Source of the DNA: Phaseolus vulgaris
Taxonomy: Eukaryota; Streptophyta; Magnoliopsida; Fabales; Fabaceae
Length of the DNA stretch: 64,000 nt
Assembly: GCF_000499845.2 (NCBI RefSeq)
Contig: NC_023753.2
Coordinates: forward strand, 25,884,202-25,948,201
Direction of reading: 5' to 3'
Under the pieces are notes generated by a model. The model searched no databases and was not told the DNA's origin. It was given only the letters and a program-made list of their open reading frames with translations. Positions 48,470 through 60,745 of this stretch are shown in pieces. Every line of letters begins with the position of its first letter. The stretch's first letter is position 1. The translations under genes and the position numbers were made by a program.

Positions 48470-51400
48470 TTATTGATCATACATATATTAGAAAAGACTC
48501 TTTATGAGAGGAACAAAAAACTCCGCATAGGTTATTTTCATTCTTTTAGTTGTTCTTGTTGTTGTATCCTTAACACCAAGGATCAAGATGGTAAATTTGA
48601 ATCTAATGTTGGAAAAAGTGTAATTCTTGGCTAGACATATCAAAGACTTATAGAGTTTACAACTTTCATACTTTGGTGTTGAAAAAAATGTAAATGTTAA
48701 ATTTAACGATTTTGTCTAGACCTATAAGAAGACTATCATATCTTGATAAAGATTTTATAGACATCAAATTAAAGCATCAAACCATCAAATTAGTAGATGA
48801 AGAATAGATGAAGAAATGTTAAGTATAGTTACATGGCACAAAATTATTGTTTGTGATAACACCTGCATATGCTTATGAGGAGACAATCAATGTATTAATG
48901 ACAGTCCACTCTCTTGAATATGTCATCATGTTTGACTTCAATGAAGGTGCACACCATGTTTGTATTGAAACTACTTTTGAGGAAAGGTTATACATGAGTC
49001 ATTTGATCCAAATACAAGTGGCAGAGGAAATTTTGGAAGACCTCACCACAACCCATGGTAGATAGAAAGTGCATGGCACACTCCAGCTAGATTGCATAGA
49101 ACTAATATTGACTACAATATGTCTAGTCTAATCTTGTTCAGGTACCATGTAGAGGCATAAAGGGTTTCACCCTTTGTCTTGCTGAATAAGACATTGATGA
49201 AGATTCAAATACTTCATTAGACAATATTTTAATGGGCTCATACTTGCCTCCTCTTTGTGCTCTTGTATCTCATGCACCCGAAATATGTTTAATGTTAATC
49301 TTGTTCAGGTAGCATGAGGCATAAATGGTTTCACCCTTTGTCTTGTTAAATAAGACATTGATGAAGAATCAAATATTTCATTAGATGATATTTTAATGGG
49401 CTCATACTTGCCTGGTCCTCATCCTCTTGTATGCACCCAAAATATTGTGTGAGTTCATCCTTTTCAAGCAGTCTAAAATTTAGTATTATATGTTTTAGTT
49501 ATTATTTGTAGAAATTTTATATATTAAAATATTTATGTTATATTTTGAATTAAGAAACTAATTTTGTTGATTTTAAATTATTTAATTATATTATACATTT
49601 TGATTCTATTGTAATTTATTTTATAGCAAATAAAACTTTGTTGTAAGGAAAAAACTTTTTTTTGAAAACTTGGATTTAATTAATTTTAAAGAACATTATT
49701 TGGACAAATGTTCCATATTTGATAATATTTTATTCAAGTTTTTGCATTTATTTTTAAATTTTTTAATAAAAAACCCTCAGACAAAATGTGTTTGATAAAG
49801 AAAAATATAATAATTTATTACTAGAAATAGTGGGATGCTACCAACAACAAAGTTCTTTTTTAACACAACACAGACATTAAATTCCAAATTTTATAAGGTC
49901 AATTTAAATTTTGAAAATTGCTTAAAATATCTCAAATGGTTTGTTTTTGCAATTGTAATTGTTGCATAAAAGATTGAAATAGAAGTCCCATTTATAGACT
50001 TTTGAAAATGTTGATTTAAAACAATACCGATGCAATTAATCAATTATTTCAAGTTGTTAATCGCATGCCTTGAGTTTGTTTTACATATTCAAGTTCTCTA
50101 TTGCTCACTCTAGTGGACTTGCACTAGAAGAGAAACCACTAAAACATGCATATAGGTTGTCGCGTATGCATTTTGTCAATATCAAGTTTCTTCCCTCCAA
50201 TGCTAAGATATGCATTGTGAAGCATGTGTGTTTTTACTCTCTTCATGTAGAGACAACATTGTTGACCTGCACTTTTGTGCTCTACCCAGATCTTGATGTG
50301 ACCTTTACTTTGCAGACTGAGTTGCATCTCAAGGCTGCCTAAAAAACCTCTAGTCACTCCTCCATCATCGAGTGTGATCAGGCCAAGCGCGGAGCTAAGA
50401 TGTGACATGACATGTGTGTCTGTCTTCTTAATTTTCAATCTAAGCCACTTCTTCCAACATCTTCATCCACTCCTTAGTTGTTATCCTCCAATGATGAAGA
50501 AATGGAAGTTGACTAAGGTCATCACCCTTTTGTTGTTGTTGGTTAAGAAGGGGAGAATTCATGTGAGATAGGGAGTATATAAAAGAAGAAAAATATCAAG
50601 CAAAGGGAAGCATACAAAGAAGAAAAAGAAGAAGAAGAAAAATAAAGATTTGTTTTTCTTTCTTTTAACAATTATTTGTAACAGACTAATGTATAAAGTT
50701 TATTTTTGTTATTCCGTGTTTTTATTTCAAACACCATATATGTACCCAAACATATAAATATTATATCTCATTGATATAATATAACTAAATTCAATATTAG
50801 AAAAGTTTAAAATCTCATTAAACTTGTACTTGAATTATATAGTTGTTAAGTTTTCAAGTATATAGTTGTTAAGTTTGTAAAGTGTTTTTCAAAAACTTTT
50901 GTTATGAAAACTTGATTTGTTAACTCTCTTTGTAAAAACTCATGTTTAAACTCTATTGTTTTAAGTACCATAAAAAATGGGAGATTATAAGAGAAACATT
51001 TATTAAACCTATTTATTTTGATTAAGTGTCATTAAACAACAAAGTATAAAACATGAATATGTTTCATCCGGAAGACGCAAGTTTTATCCAATAGATCATG
51101 CAAGGCACAATGTGCTTCATCTATCAGACAATACAACACATATGTTGTTTTTGCTTTGTTTGATGAGAAAAAGTCTCATAAGACTATGCATATACACAAT
51201 GTTTTAAGCCAACATTGTTCTTAATGAAAAAATTTGAGTTTATTTTCTGTTGTAGAGAATGTTCTCATTTTCACGTTTACAAAAAAAAAACTTAAAGTTG
51301 AAACCAATGTCAAAGATTTTTCGAAGGACGTGCTAAAGTTGTTTCACACCAATGCACGTTCTAATACGTTCTATATAAACTATAGAAAGACTATCTATCT

Positions 51401-52280
51401 CGGACAAACTTACACTTTCTTTTTTCAACTTAGTTGAAAACTCTCTAATCAAGTTTTGATAAGTGATGCTAACTATCAAAATATTATTTAAACAAAAAAT
51501 AAATATTTAATGATGCATAGACCACATTTAATGCATCATGAAGGAACAAAATTGTGAAAATGAAGATTTTGAAGTGAAGACTCAGAATGGTAGAAAAGAA
51601 TTTGTAATGACTCTTCTCACAATTTTGTATTTAAGGAACTCTTTAAAGTTGAAGAAAAGAAGAAAAATTATCAAGAGTGCAAAACCACAACTAAATTTGT
51701 TGCTTAAAGCTCTAAGTGTACATATCTTAATAAGAAAATTGTGTTTAAATAGCCAACTACTTCATATTGACTAATAATACACAATTATTGTTTTATAAAT
51801 CTGATTTATAATTTTACAGACTTCAATACAAAAAGTTTTAACTTTAGAAAATGTGTAAAAAGAGTGTACTGATAGCTCTGCCCTCATTATCATGCAAATC
51901 CGACACCATTTAACACAATGTTGTATTTGCCACTCGCGCTTGTTTCTTTCCAGCAAGTATCATTGGAGGGAAATATTAATTGGATTTATATAATTTGTTA
52001 AGTCAAAAGCTTGTCCAAAATAATAAACATTCTCTTTTCTGCTTGTAAATCCGCAGTGACTATATACAACAGAGGAAGATACATAAATCGCAACAGGAAG
52101 AGCAGCAAAATAGAAAATAAAAGTGCGGACAGGTAACCCCTTTACTCTGTTTAAAATTAGTACAAAACCGACCAGAAAGAAAAAAAAAACACATCTTTTA
52201 CAGCATAATAATAATAATAATTCGAAAGCTCTTTCACAAAACAAGAGCTGCGACCTGCGTCTGCCATACCCTGGCCCCTG
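48470..52280. other. Intergenic region between the copia element and SNX1
   Basis: AT-rich sequence with a 167-bp tandem repeat (49130-49463) and a purine-rich AAGAAG tract (about 50585-50655). Open frames at 48847-49065 and 50070-50342 (plus strand) have no domain I recognise and may be transposon leftovers. The part next to 52,330 is probably the SNX1 3' UTR. Confidence 0.4.
49130..49463. repeat. Two-copy direct tandem repeat, 167-bp period
   Basis: ATCTTGTTCAGGTA begins at 49131 and again at 49298. Both copies contain GGTTTCACCCTTTGTCTTG, AAGACATTGATGAAGA and ATTTTAATGGGCTCATACTT in the same order. The copies have diverged slightly. Confidence 0.8.
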
Positions 52281-52329
52281 TAACAACCCATAAAAGAGTA
52301 CTTTATCTATGCTCTGCAGAACTCATTGA

Positions 52330-55300
52330 TTAATTCTCCACGAGAGAGGAACATGCTTCCAGTTTGGGAAGCAAACTTCGCCACGCGTCAGCAATACCAT
52401 TTGCAAGACGTGCCTGTCCTTTGGCAAATTCATGGAAAGCAATCCCAATATCTAATGTTTTCTGTTCCTGAAAACGCTCCATCTCTTCATTCATTAGTTT
52501 CACAATCGTCTCAAATGTATTCGTCGCCTGCTCACTCTCTGCCTTCAACTGCATGGCAAAATCTTGTCAGTCCATTTAAAAGAAATTGCATATAATTCTC
52601 ATTAGTAGAGGTTAATATTCAAGCAAATTTGCCTCTTTATATTCATGCTCAGCTTCTGCAACTTTATCAGATCGAATCAGCATGAGCTTGTCACTGCATT
52701 GCAAACATATATATCAAAATATATGGCACCAAGACTTCTTAGGCTTTTATTCATATCACAGAATACAAGACAGAAATAAGGCTTTTATTTTGCATTCACA
52801 TAAGCAGAAAAGAGCTTTTCTTTTAGGAAAGGGACCTTAGCCATAACATGATGTTTATATTATATCAAAAAGGAATTATTCTGCAGTAAAAATTAAATTA
52901 GGCAAATAATAAAAACAAGTAACCAGGAGTATACAGATTAATCTCCTTTAGCTTCATTGTTTCAGCCAGTTCACATTGTCTTCTGAAGGCATTCGCCCTC
53001 TCTGCTATTGTTGCCTGTTTCAGAATGTGAACCAAGAGCTTTAGATTGAAAAAAAAGGGTATAACAATCCATTTTTAGCAGAACTCATATGATTCGCATA
53101 ACTGAATAATTGTTCTACTTAGGCAACTGGATATATATTTCAAGTAAAAAAAACATAATATTTTAATCAAGTTAGACAAATTAGTTATTAAATACTGAAA
53201 GAAAACGAGACCGGGACTACCTTAATAGATTGTACAGCTCGGACATAATCCTTCAATGGTTCTTCAAAATTCATCAAGAGCTGATGAGCCTATCATAGTA
53301 GGATAGTTTGTTTCAGTTTAATCCGTCAATAATATGTATATACCGTCATGCAAACATATGAATAACCAGTAAAATGTTGTCCAACAGCAAAACGTGAGAA
53401 TTACCTCCTTTTGCAGCTTGACTGATAAAATCTCTGACTTCATCCCAAGTTCAGAGAATGCTTTCCCAAGAGCATTTCCTTCAGAAGCACCCAGAAGTTT
53501 TACTGCTTTTCCAAAATCAGACAGTGATTGCCCCAATTCTGCGTGAACATAATCAATTATGAATTTATCTTGTCGGAAGAGTGGATAAAAAGAGCACAAA
53601 ATTATAAAACAGAAAGTAGATACAGAAGACAATAATACGAACCAAACCAGAATCTTAAATTGCATCATATACCTCTGTGCCTCTTCACAAGACGGTATGC
53701 ATGTTTTTGAGCTTCAGCCAAGTGGTTTTCAAGCTCAAAGACGTAATGTTTCATCTTTTCATACTCAGGATCTGTTTCTTCAACTGGTTTCTCTTTCCCA
53801 AGAACAACATCACTCACTTTAGATTGCACATCCTGTCAAAATTCACATAAACAACAAATTAAGAAACCTGGATGAACAGTACACTCAACCAGATCGATTA
53901 GCAGAAGCTAATGTCTAAAGTAGAGGACAAATTGCAATCTGAGAGCTTGTTAGCGTGAACATATTCATATCAAAGGAAATTATCTGAGAATGAAATACTG
54001 AAGTGGCAGACTATCACATTCAGTAGCAGAATATCACATTAATCTAGCAAAATGCAACTACCAAGTCTACAGTTGTTTCAAGGAAAAAGCTAAAAACTGT
54101 TAATTTCCAAGTTCATTAATTACCCTATTATATGGTCGACATATCTTCCATGACAAGCTTATTTGTTAAAAACTAATACCATAATTAGCAACAGTTTCAG
54201 GTCAGCTAGTTATCCTGGCCTGAATTTTATACTAAAAGAAGAAACTCCATAGTAACTAATAATATTCATTTATACATTTTGTGAAATTCATTATAATAGC
54301 ATCCTCTATTATCTAAAACAAAAATAGTTGAATATCATTAAAACTTGTAAAAAAATTTATCTTACCTTAAAAATCTGCATTAGATCGGCCGGCTTCTTCT
54401 TGAATATGCCAGTCTCTTGTGACCTTAATCGTTCCATTGTCTGCATAATATGTTTAATGAAATGAAGATAATCTAAGTTCATATTTTCGTTCTTAAAAAA
54501 ATTCAAATATGGGAAAAAGAACAGATATCATAAAAATACAATATAGATACAAGAGAAAGGAATATTATAGAAAAGAAACAGTATTAATAAGACTTGCACA
54601 TTCCATATTCCACTATCCAGTATGAACTATTGTTGCAAGATACTTACAAAATCAGTAACAATAATGTATAATTCAACTTTGGACTAAAATACAGTGCAGT
54701 AACAGCACAATGATAGAAGTGGTAGAAAATAGAGTAGAAAGAGAACCAAAGCAAATTGCATCTAAAATTGACACAGCTCCACAGAGGAATAAAGTCTACT
54801 GCAAGTGAGCCATCACCTCTTCTTCTGCCTGCAAAAACAACCTCAGGTCCTCACTTTGGTGAAGTTCACGGTGTGATGCTATCCTATTTACAAATACATC
54901 TAATGCTTGCCGCCTCATTTCAATAAATTCAGCACTGAAACGAAATTTCTCTGCAATAACAACCAAAAGGGAAGCCCAGATAGAACTTTAAGTGGCAACA
55001 ACATTTCAAGGTTCCACTGAATAAATTAAAATCAAAATGCACAAATTTATCACAGGAACTTTGGATAACGATCAACATTTAACAGCAATAATATCAAGTC
55101 TAGAATGTATTTTTTATTAAGCATAATGCATGGCTTCTAGGATCTCAATCAGCTTAGAATACATATAAGTGATGAAAGTCTCATGTTAGTTGAACCACCA
55201 ACTAAATGCACAGTTAATCTTGTCAAAGACATTCCAGCTCACACCAAATATATATATATATATATATATGTATGTATATATGTATATATATATATTTATA

Positions 55301-57656
55301 TATATATATATATATGTATGTATATATGTATATATATATATATTTATATATATATATATGTATGTACCTATGTACATATGTTATGTTTAAATTCTGAAAT
55401 GAAGTGCCAAAGAAATTCCAGATCACGCAATTTTTTTTTATTTAAATTTGAAAAAGAAAAGATTTTACTGTAACATAGATCAAACACATTAGAATTACTA
55501 ATTCAAGCTACTAAGCTCCACCAGAAACCTGAGATTCTGGAAAATAGACAAAAAGGTAAAGCGGATGACTAAATGCTCCAAAATTAATTCTGAATATAAA
55601 AGAAACCTATGATAATCTTTTTTGTTTGATCATGTGAAGAGTACTATTAAAAAAGCAGCAATTCCTCACTGAAATTGTTTTTGTGATGATAAATGAAGAG
55701 GGTAACATAAGTACCAAGAATCAACATGAGCTGAAGTCACAAAAGGAAGATAAAGCATTGAACAAGTATCAAGGTAGCAGCATTAACATACATATTCCAG
55801 TGACAATAGCTACTTTCAAACTATTCTTAAACTCACAATGACATTAGCGTACACAAGATCTTACCTACAGCACTTTTCTCTGGAAGAGGGGGAATGAAAA
55901 TGCCTTTGTACTTCTCAAAAAGGCGATCACGTAACCAGACAAAGTCACTGTAACGTCGAATAACAATCTTCTCAGGTGCTTGATATTCAGGGAAATTTGT
56001 CTGCCAAATTGTTTCAGATGATGAAAAGTTACACATCTTCCCCCATGTATTATAGTGGTGGTAGGAAACTATAACTCATAATGAAAAGAATATTTTTCCA
56101 TTTAAAATAAGGGAGTAAATAATCAAGGGTCTAACTAATGAGTTTACCGAAGTCCTTTAAGAAAAAAGTTTGCTAGCGAGTTGAACAGATTAATGCTTCT
56201 AACCCGTAAACTTGTCCGGTTTTATGATTACTCGCAAGTTTGAAAACCCTGTCAACTTTGTTTGTGTGTTCCCATGTAATAAATGCTTTATTTCCACTTA
56301 AAAACTATATTTTTTGTTTCCTTAATTACTGTAGCATTTGAAAGTTCATAAATACATGCTCAATGAATTTCAAACAGATCATTTAAAGTGGTAGCTAATA
56401 TTTACAAACTAGTAGACTGAGCAAAATAAGAATCAAAGTGACAAGGCATTTAGAATAATAAGATTTTGAGACATGATTTCAGCTTATAAAAAATTGTCCA
56501 TTATCCTAAAGAATTAAACCTTCCCCGCTTCTACAAAACCGTAGGCAATTTTTTTCTCAAGCTGTGTGTTCCATTCACTTAATACAACAAGCAGCAATCA
56601 AGCTCAATCTCAAGCTCAATCATCAACCAACAAGCACACCCCCTCTACATTCATAATCACAAATGTTTTGGCTGTTTCCCCTGGACCGCGCATTTTGAGT
56701 CCTTACCCAAACCTGCGCTAAAGATTTCAAATTCATTCTACAGGTGATCGCGGCCGTTATTTGCACTTTAAGGATGTACACTTGCCCACACGGTTAATAC
56801 GGAAGAGGAAGAAGGATCCCATTTAAAGGTGGAATAGCAAACACAATTTTTGTATTCTCACCTCCTATAAACACTTCCTATTAGTTTAAGTGACCAAAAT
56901 GTATTTTCCTAATACACACCCTTGCGCTAATTATGTCCAACACGACACTCTCGAGGACTGCACACAGTTATAGGGAGGAAAGGAGAAACTCTACGAATTA
57001 CCCTAAACAGTAACAAGAGAATGAACAACATCAAACCAATGCACATCTCAATTCACTAAAGCAATCCAACGAATTTCAGCTTCTAACTAATTTCTCTAAA
57101 TCACAATGTTCAACAAATTCCAATCATCACAATTCCTCGGAAATGGATGTCAATTAACCGCATTCATCAAAGCCAATCGGTTACTCCTGAAAATCCAATC
57201 CCGGCACGAATATCGATACACCGATCACCGAAAAACCCCCTCCCAAACTAAACCCCACTCCTCAGCGGAATCAATCACACAAAACCCCGAGATTCCACTA
57301 TATCGGCTCCTCAACTCTTCGAAACTGACAATGCGGTCGAAGTTGAGTTCACGAAAAACTCCAACAACCTCCGTCAACTCGAAAACCGCAGCTGGACTTA
57401 GATTCAACAAGAAATTTCAAAACCAAAAGTAAAATAAAATAAAATAAACAATAATAGATAACGAGAAATGAAAGAAAAGAAGAGTAATCAGACGAATGAT
57501 CGAAAGTACTTTGGTGATGACGCGGTAGGAGATGTAGGATTGGACGCCATTGCCGAGCTTAACGGGATCGGTGACAGAGACGGAGAGGAAGGGCTGCGAA
57601 GAGGAAGGAGATCTAGGGCTCTGCGACGAACCGGAGATAGTTCTCTGCTGTTCCAT
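52330..57656 (-). CDS. SNX1: Sorting nexin 1 (PX-BAR endosomal sorting protein), complete
   Basis: Ten exons: 57656-57510, 56000-55865, 54950-54817, 54440-54366, 53832-53673, 53538-53405, 53289-53221, 53014-52935, 52693-52633 and 52548-52330. The joined 1215 nt give 404 aa, the usual length for plant SNX1. The N terminus is serine-rich ([13 protein letters not shown]). A PX domain spans about residues 24-140, with the phosphoinositide-binding RRYSDFVWL at 64-72 and the proline loop [11 protein letters not shown]-type coiled-coil region follows from about 165 to the end ([38 protein letters not shown]). SNX1 acts with SNX2 and the retromer on endosomes, recycling cargo such as PIN2 and auxin-related proteins; that is family knowledge. 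The ninth intron (52632-52549, 84 bp) uses a GC donor; all others are GT-AG. The start is the ATG that gives the conserved [11 protein letters not shown] terminus. Confidence 0.96.
52549..52632 (-). other. SNX1: GC-AG intron 9 of SNX1 (84 bp)
   Basis: On the minus strand the exon ends AAAGAG and the intron starts GCAAAT. The intron ends CATGCAG before TTGAAGGCAGAG. Splicing here joins ...EYKE to LKAESEQ in frame. Reading through gives ANLLEY and then a stop, and no GT lies where the frame would fit. Confidence 0.8.
54951..55864 (-). other. SNX1: SNX1 intron 2 with a TA/TG microsatellite
   Basis: An ordinary AT-rich intron that holds the long simple repeat at about 55247-55382. Nothing else nameable. 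Confidence 0.6.
55247..55382. repeat. Compound (TA)n/(TATG)n microsatellite
   Basis: Alternating TATATA runs with TATGTATG inserts over about 135 bp. Open frames on both strands here are artefacts of the repeat (strings of Tyr and Ile). Confidence 0.95.
56001..57509 (-). other. SNX1: SNX1 intron 1
   Basis: A 1.5-kb first intron. At about 56236-56257, ACTCGCAAGTTTGAAAACCCTG resembles the right terminus of the hAT-type elements in SPINDLY. Otherwise no repeat or gene is recognisable; the open frames at 57106-57432 have no domain. Confidence 0.5.
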
Positions 57657-57909
57657 ACCGCCAAACAGCCGTCAACATGCAATAAAAAAAGAAGGAAAAG
57701 AGAAAAAAGGTTGAAAGAAAAAAAAAAGGAAGAAGGTTGTGCGCGGTATTTGCGAAATAGAGTGGGGATAGAATTGTAATTACGTTTGAGTTCATGGTTT
57801 GGGGGCGAGCGAGTGTGGCAGTGGCTCCACAGAGAACGTGTCTCGATTGAGAGAAGAGAAGAAAATGAATGAGTTGCAGTTTGGGACGGTTCAATAGGGC
57901 CCACGATGT

Positions 57910-60240
57910 GGGTTACGGCTCAACTCTTCCTATTTTCAACGCAAAATCTGCCTCCAAATACTACACTAACATTTAATTGTATGCAATCATTCCAGCATAT
58001 TTATCCAATTATATAAATATATTTATTTTACTAACCAAACTCCCAATTAATTCCTAATTAATATATTCATTTATTTGGTATCCCCTATAATTTATATACA
58101 TATGATAACAAGATTCAGTTACAACATTTTATATACCAAAACTACAAAATAACTAACTATGATTTTTAGTTATCTAAATATTTATTTAAGAGACTCGAAG
58201 ATTTATAAATCCACATAAGTACTCATTACATTTTATTATTCTATACTTGGTATATCCAATGTCAACAATTAATTTAGAAAATATTTTATTGAGTAATACA
58301 TGTGTGGATGTCGGACCTAAGTAATATTGGTTTACTCGATACACAATTCGTTGTCGTGCTGGTAGTCTTCGAATCCTTCAATGTTCTTCCTCTCCTACAC
58401 GCGTCGTCGGTTGGTTGGGGTACCTGCGATTGTAATCCGACGCTCAAGTCATTGCTTGTTATTGGTCTATTCTCTCCGAATATGAAAATGTACCTTTTTC
58501 CCTTTCAAAAGTCATCCTTATAGGTTGACTTGGGTGTCCACTTGTGTGAGTCAGATAATCAGTTCACCAAGACGTGTATAATGATCTTGTGTAGTGGCTT
58601 CCTGATATCACAAGAGTGTATTTCAAAATATGTTTTTGACTCATTCAACATTAGTTATAACTGTTTTCTTACCATGTATTTATTATGTCGTATTATTAAT
58701 TTTTGTCTTCGATTGTCCGGTTCGACCGGTACAAGTACCAAACTTAATTGTGTGTATGTCTCTATTCGAAAAGCCGAAAGCCCTACAATCTAAGAATTTC
58801 AATATTTGTAGTAGAATAAAATTTACGAGATATTTGAAGTGGAAATAAAAGGTTGAAATATTTGAAAAGCATGGTACATTGGAAGAAAGGTACTCTTAAA
58901 ATGAAAGATAAAACAGTATAGAAAGACCAACATTATTGTAGTTTTTCTAAGATTTGTTTTTTTATGTTTGACTTTTGTAAAACCTGTTCAATGAGATAAT
59001 CGGTTCAAACGCGATAATATCAAAATTCGGTTTGTGGATTGAGCTTAACCTCGTCTTTCCACGAATATGTTTAAGGTGTGAGTTAAATGTTATTGTATTA
59101 TTAAACATAATTATGTTCATATAAAGTGTGATTTGCTCGGTTAAATATTTCTATATGTGTACCAGGTTTAGTTTTTGATAATAATGAAGAAGAAATTCAT
59201 TTGTAAAAGATTCTTCGCTGAGAATTATTTATTCAATTCCACAATATTATGCCTAATGTTTTATCTTTTTTTTCATAATTTTGAAAGTTACATGGTTTTT
59301 GAAACTAAAATTTGTAGGTTTTCCGTACTTTTTACCATTTCCTCATTCAAAACTTTTTGTTTCATTTTACTCATGAACTTGTCTTTCCTAATTTTTTTTA
59401 ATTAGTATTATGTTTTTACAAGTTTTTTTATTTATTTTTTTCAATGTCTAAGTTATCTTGTATTTTGGTATATCTAATCTGGTTTCAGATTATTTAGGAA
59501 TCAAATTCAATAACCGTTTAAATATATTTTTCACTCTTAATTATTAAAAGATTTTAAAAAAAAATTCATCATGCTTAGTTCTTGTATTTTAATTTTTTAT
59601 GTAAGAGCAAAAACGTGGTTTAAATATTTTATTTGTTATTAAATATAAGCTTGTGTAGAATTACTTGCATCAAATATATTTAGATTTTGTAAGGTTACAC
59701 TCTTCTTTCTTTTCCTCATGCTTACCATTTTTTAATAATACAAAAGTTACTTCTTCACGATTTTTTTCATTTCATTTCAACAAGAATCTTACATAGAAAA
59801 ACATTTTTTGAAAAGTTACAATAACATTTAATTACCTATATATTTATTCAATTTCACAACGTTACGCTTACCATTTTTCCTATTCTAAACTTTTTTTTTT
59901 ATAACTTTGAAACTTACATGATTTTTAAAACTAGATTTGGTTGGCGTTCCGTTGTTTTTTCCATTTACTTATTCAGAACTTTTTGTTTCATTTCAATCGC
60001 TTAAATGCTTATTTATTTATTTATTTATTATTATGCTTATATTTTAATATTCTTATTTTTCTCATTGTTTCAGTGCATTTGTTTAGTTGCATCCATTTTT
60101 TCAAACATTTAAACTTTTTTATTCTTTTTTCAACATTAATTAGTCTCACATATTTTATTGTTTTCAAAATATTAATATTTTATTATCATATTTTAAGCTT
60201 TTCGATTTTTTTTTATAAACACAAAACTATGATTCAAATA
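57910..60240. other. AT-rich intergenic region upstream of SNX1
   Basis: The first few hundred bases above 57656 should hold the SNX1 leader and promoter; no clear TATA box can be chosen. A GC-richer patch at about 58300-58560 looks like a repeat fragment (CCGACGCTCAAGTC and similar), but I cannot assign it. From 58600 to 60240 the DNA is AT-rich with long T tracts and no gene. Confidence 0.4.
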
Positions 60241-60248
60241 TTTCATTT

Positions 60249-60695
60249 TGTACCGGTAGGCACCGGACGAACGTGGCCGACCGACCGAACCCATAATAAA
60301 TATGAGGCATGTGTGACAAAGCTAAAGTGGTTAAGATACACCTCCGAAGAATAAGGAATACGCGTTTAAAGAAGATATGTTCCCCGGGCATTCCGGAGCA
60401 CGATTGGCAAGACCTATCCACAACCACCCTGAGCCCAAGGGATAGAAAGCCCATTAGGCAATCCTATAAATATGTGCTCAAGCCAGAGAAAGGTACGTTT
60501 TGATTCACTTACTAAACCACACTTAGAATCTCATACTTACTTGAGCGTCGGAGTGCCTTCGCAGGTACCCTCCCCCGCCCGACCGAAGGAGACACCAAGA
60601 AGGAGTGACCGACCGAAAGAGAAGAAGACCGACACGTCAGCAACTACACTACATCAACCGATCATGCCTGGGCCCCATCTCTCCACTCAGGTACA
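60249..60695 (+). repeat. 5' LTR of a Ty3/gypsy element
   Basis: It starts TGTACCGG at 60249 and ends CAGGTACA at 60695, so the ends form a short inverted TGTACC/GGTACA. A TATA-like CTATAAATA lies at about 60464-60472. A primer site TGGCGCCCACCGTGGGGCC follows two bases later at 60698. The partner LTR is outside the window, so the left edge is inferred from the terminal motif. Confidence 0.7.
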
Positions 60696-60697
60696 AT

Positions 60698-60716
60698 TGG
60701 CGCCCACCGTGGGGCC
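60698..60716 (+). promoter_or_regulatory. Primer-binding site of the gypsy element
   Basis: TGGCGCCCACCGTGGGGCC lies two bases downstream of the LTR end. The TGGCGCC start is the normal form for many plant gypsy elements; I do not assign the tRNA. Confidence 0.65.
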
Positions 60717-60745
60717 GAGGCAAATTTTCAATTTTTGAAACTATA

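Noticed and set aside
50070..50342. 90-aa frame, possible small gene
   Set aside because: No domain, no introns or promoter evidence, in repeat-bearing intergenic DNA.
55183..55473. Tyr/Ile-rich frames on both strands
   Set aside because: Products of the TA/TG microsatellite in SNX1 intron 2.
57468..57904. Frames of 103 and 138 aa around the SNX1 first exon
   Set aside because: One is antisense to exon 1; the other is a different frame of the leader. The [10 protein letters not shown] frame has the conserved protein.
59941..60354. 137-aa Phe/Leu-rich frame
   Set aside because: Arises from T-rich DNA and runs into the gypsy LTR; composition artefact.
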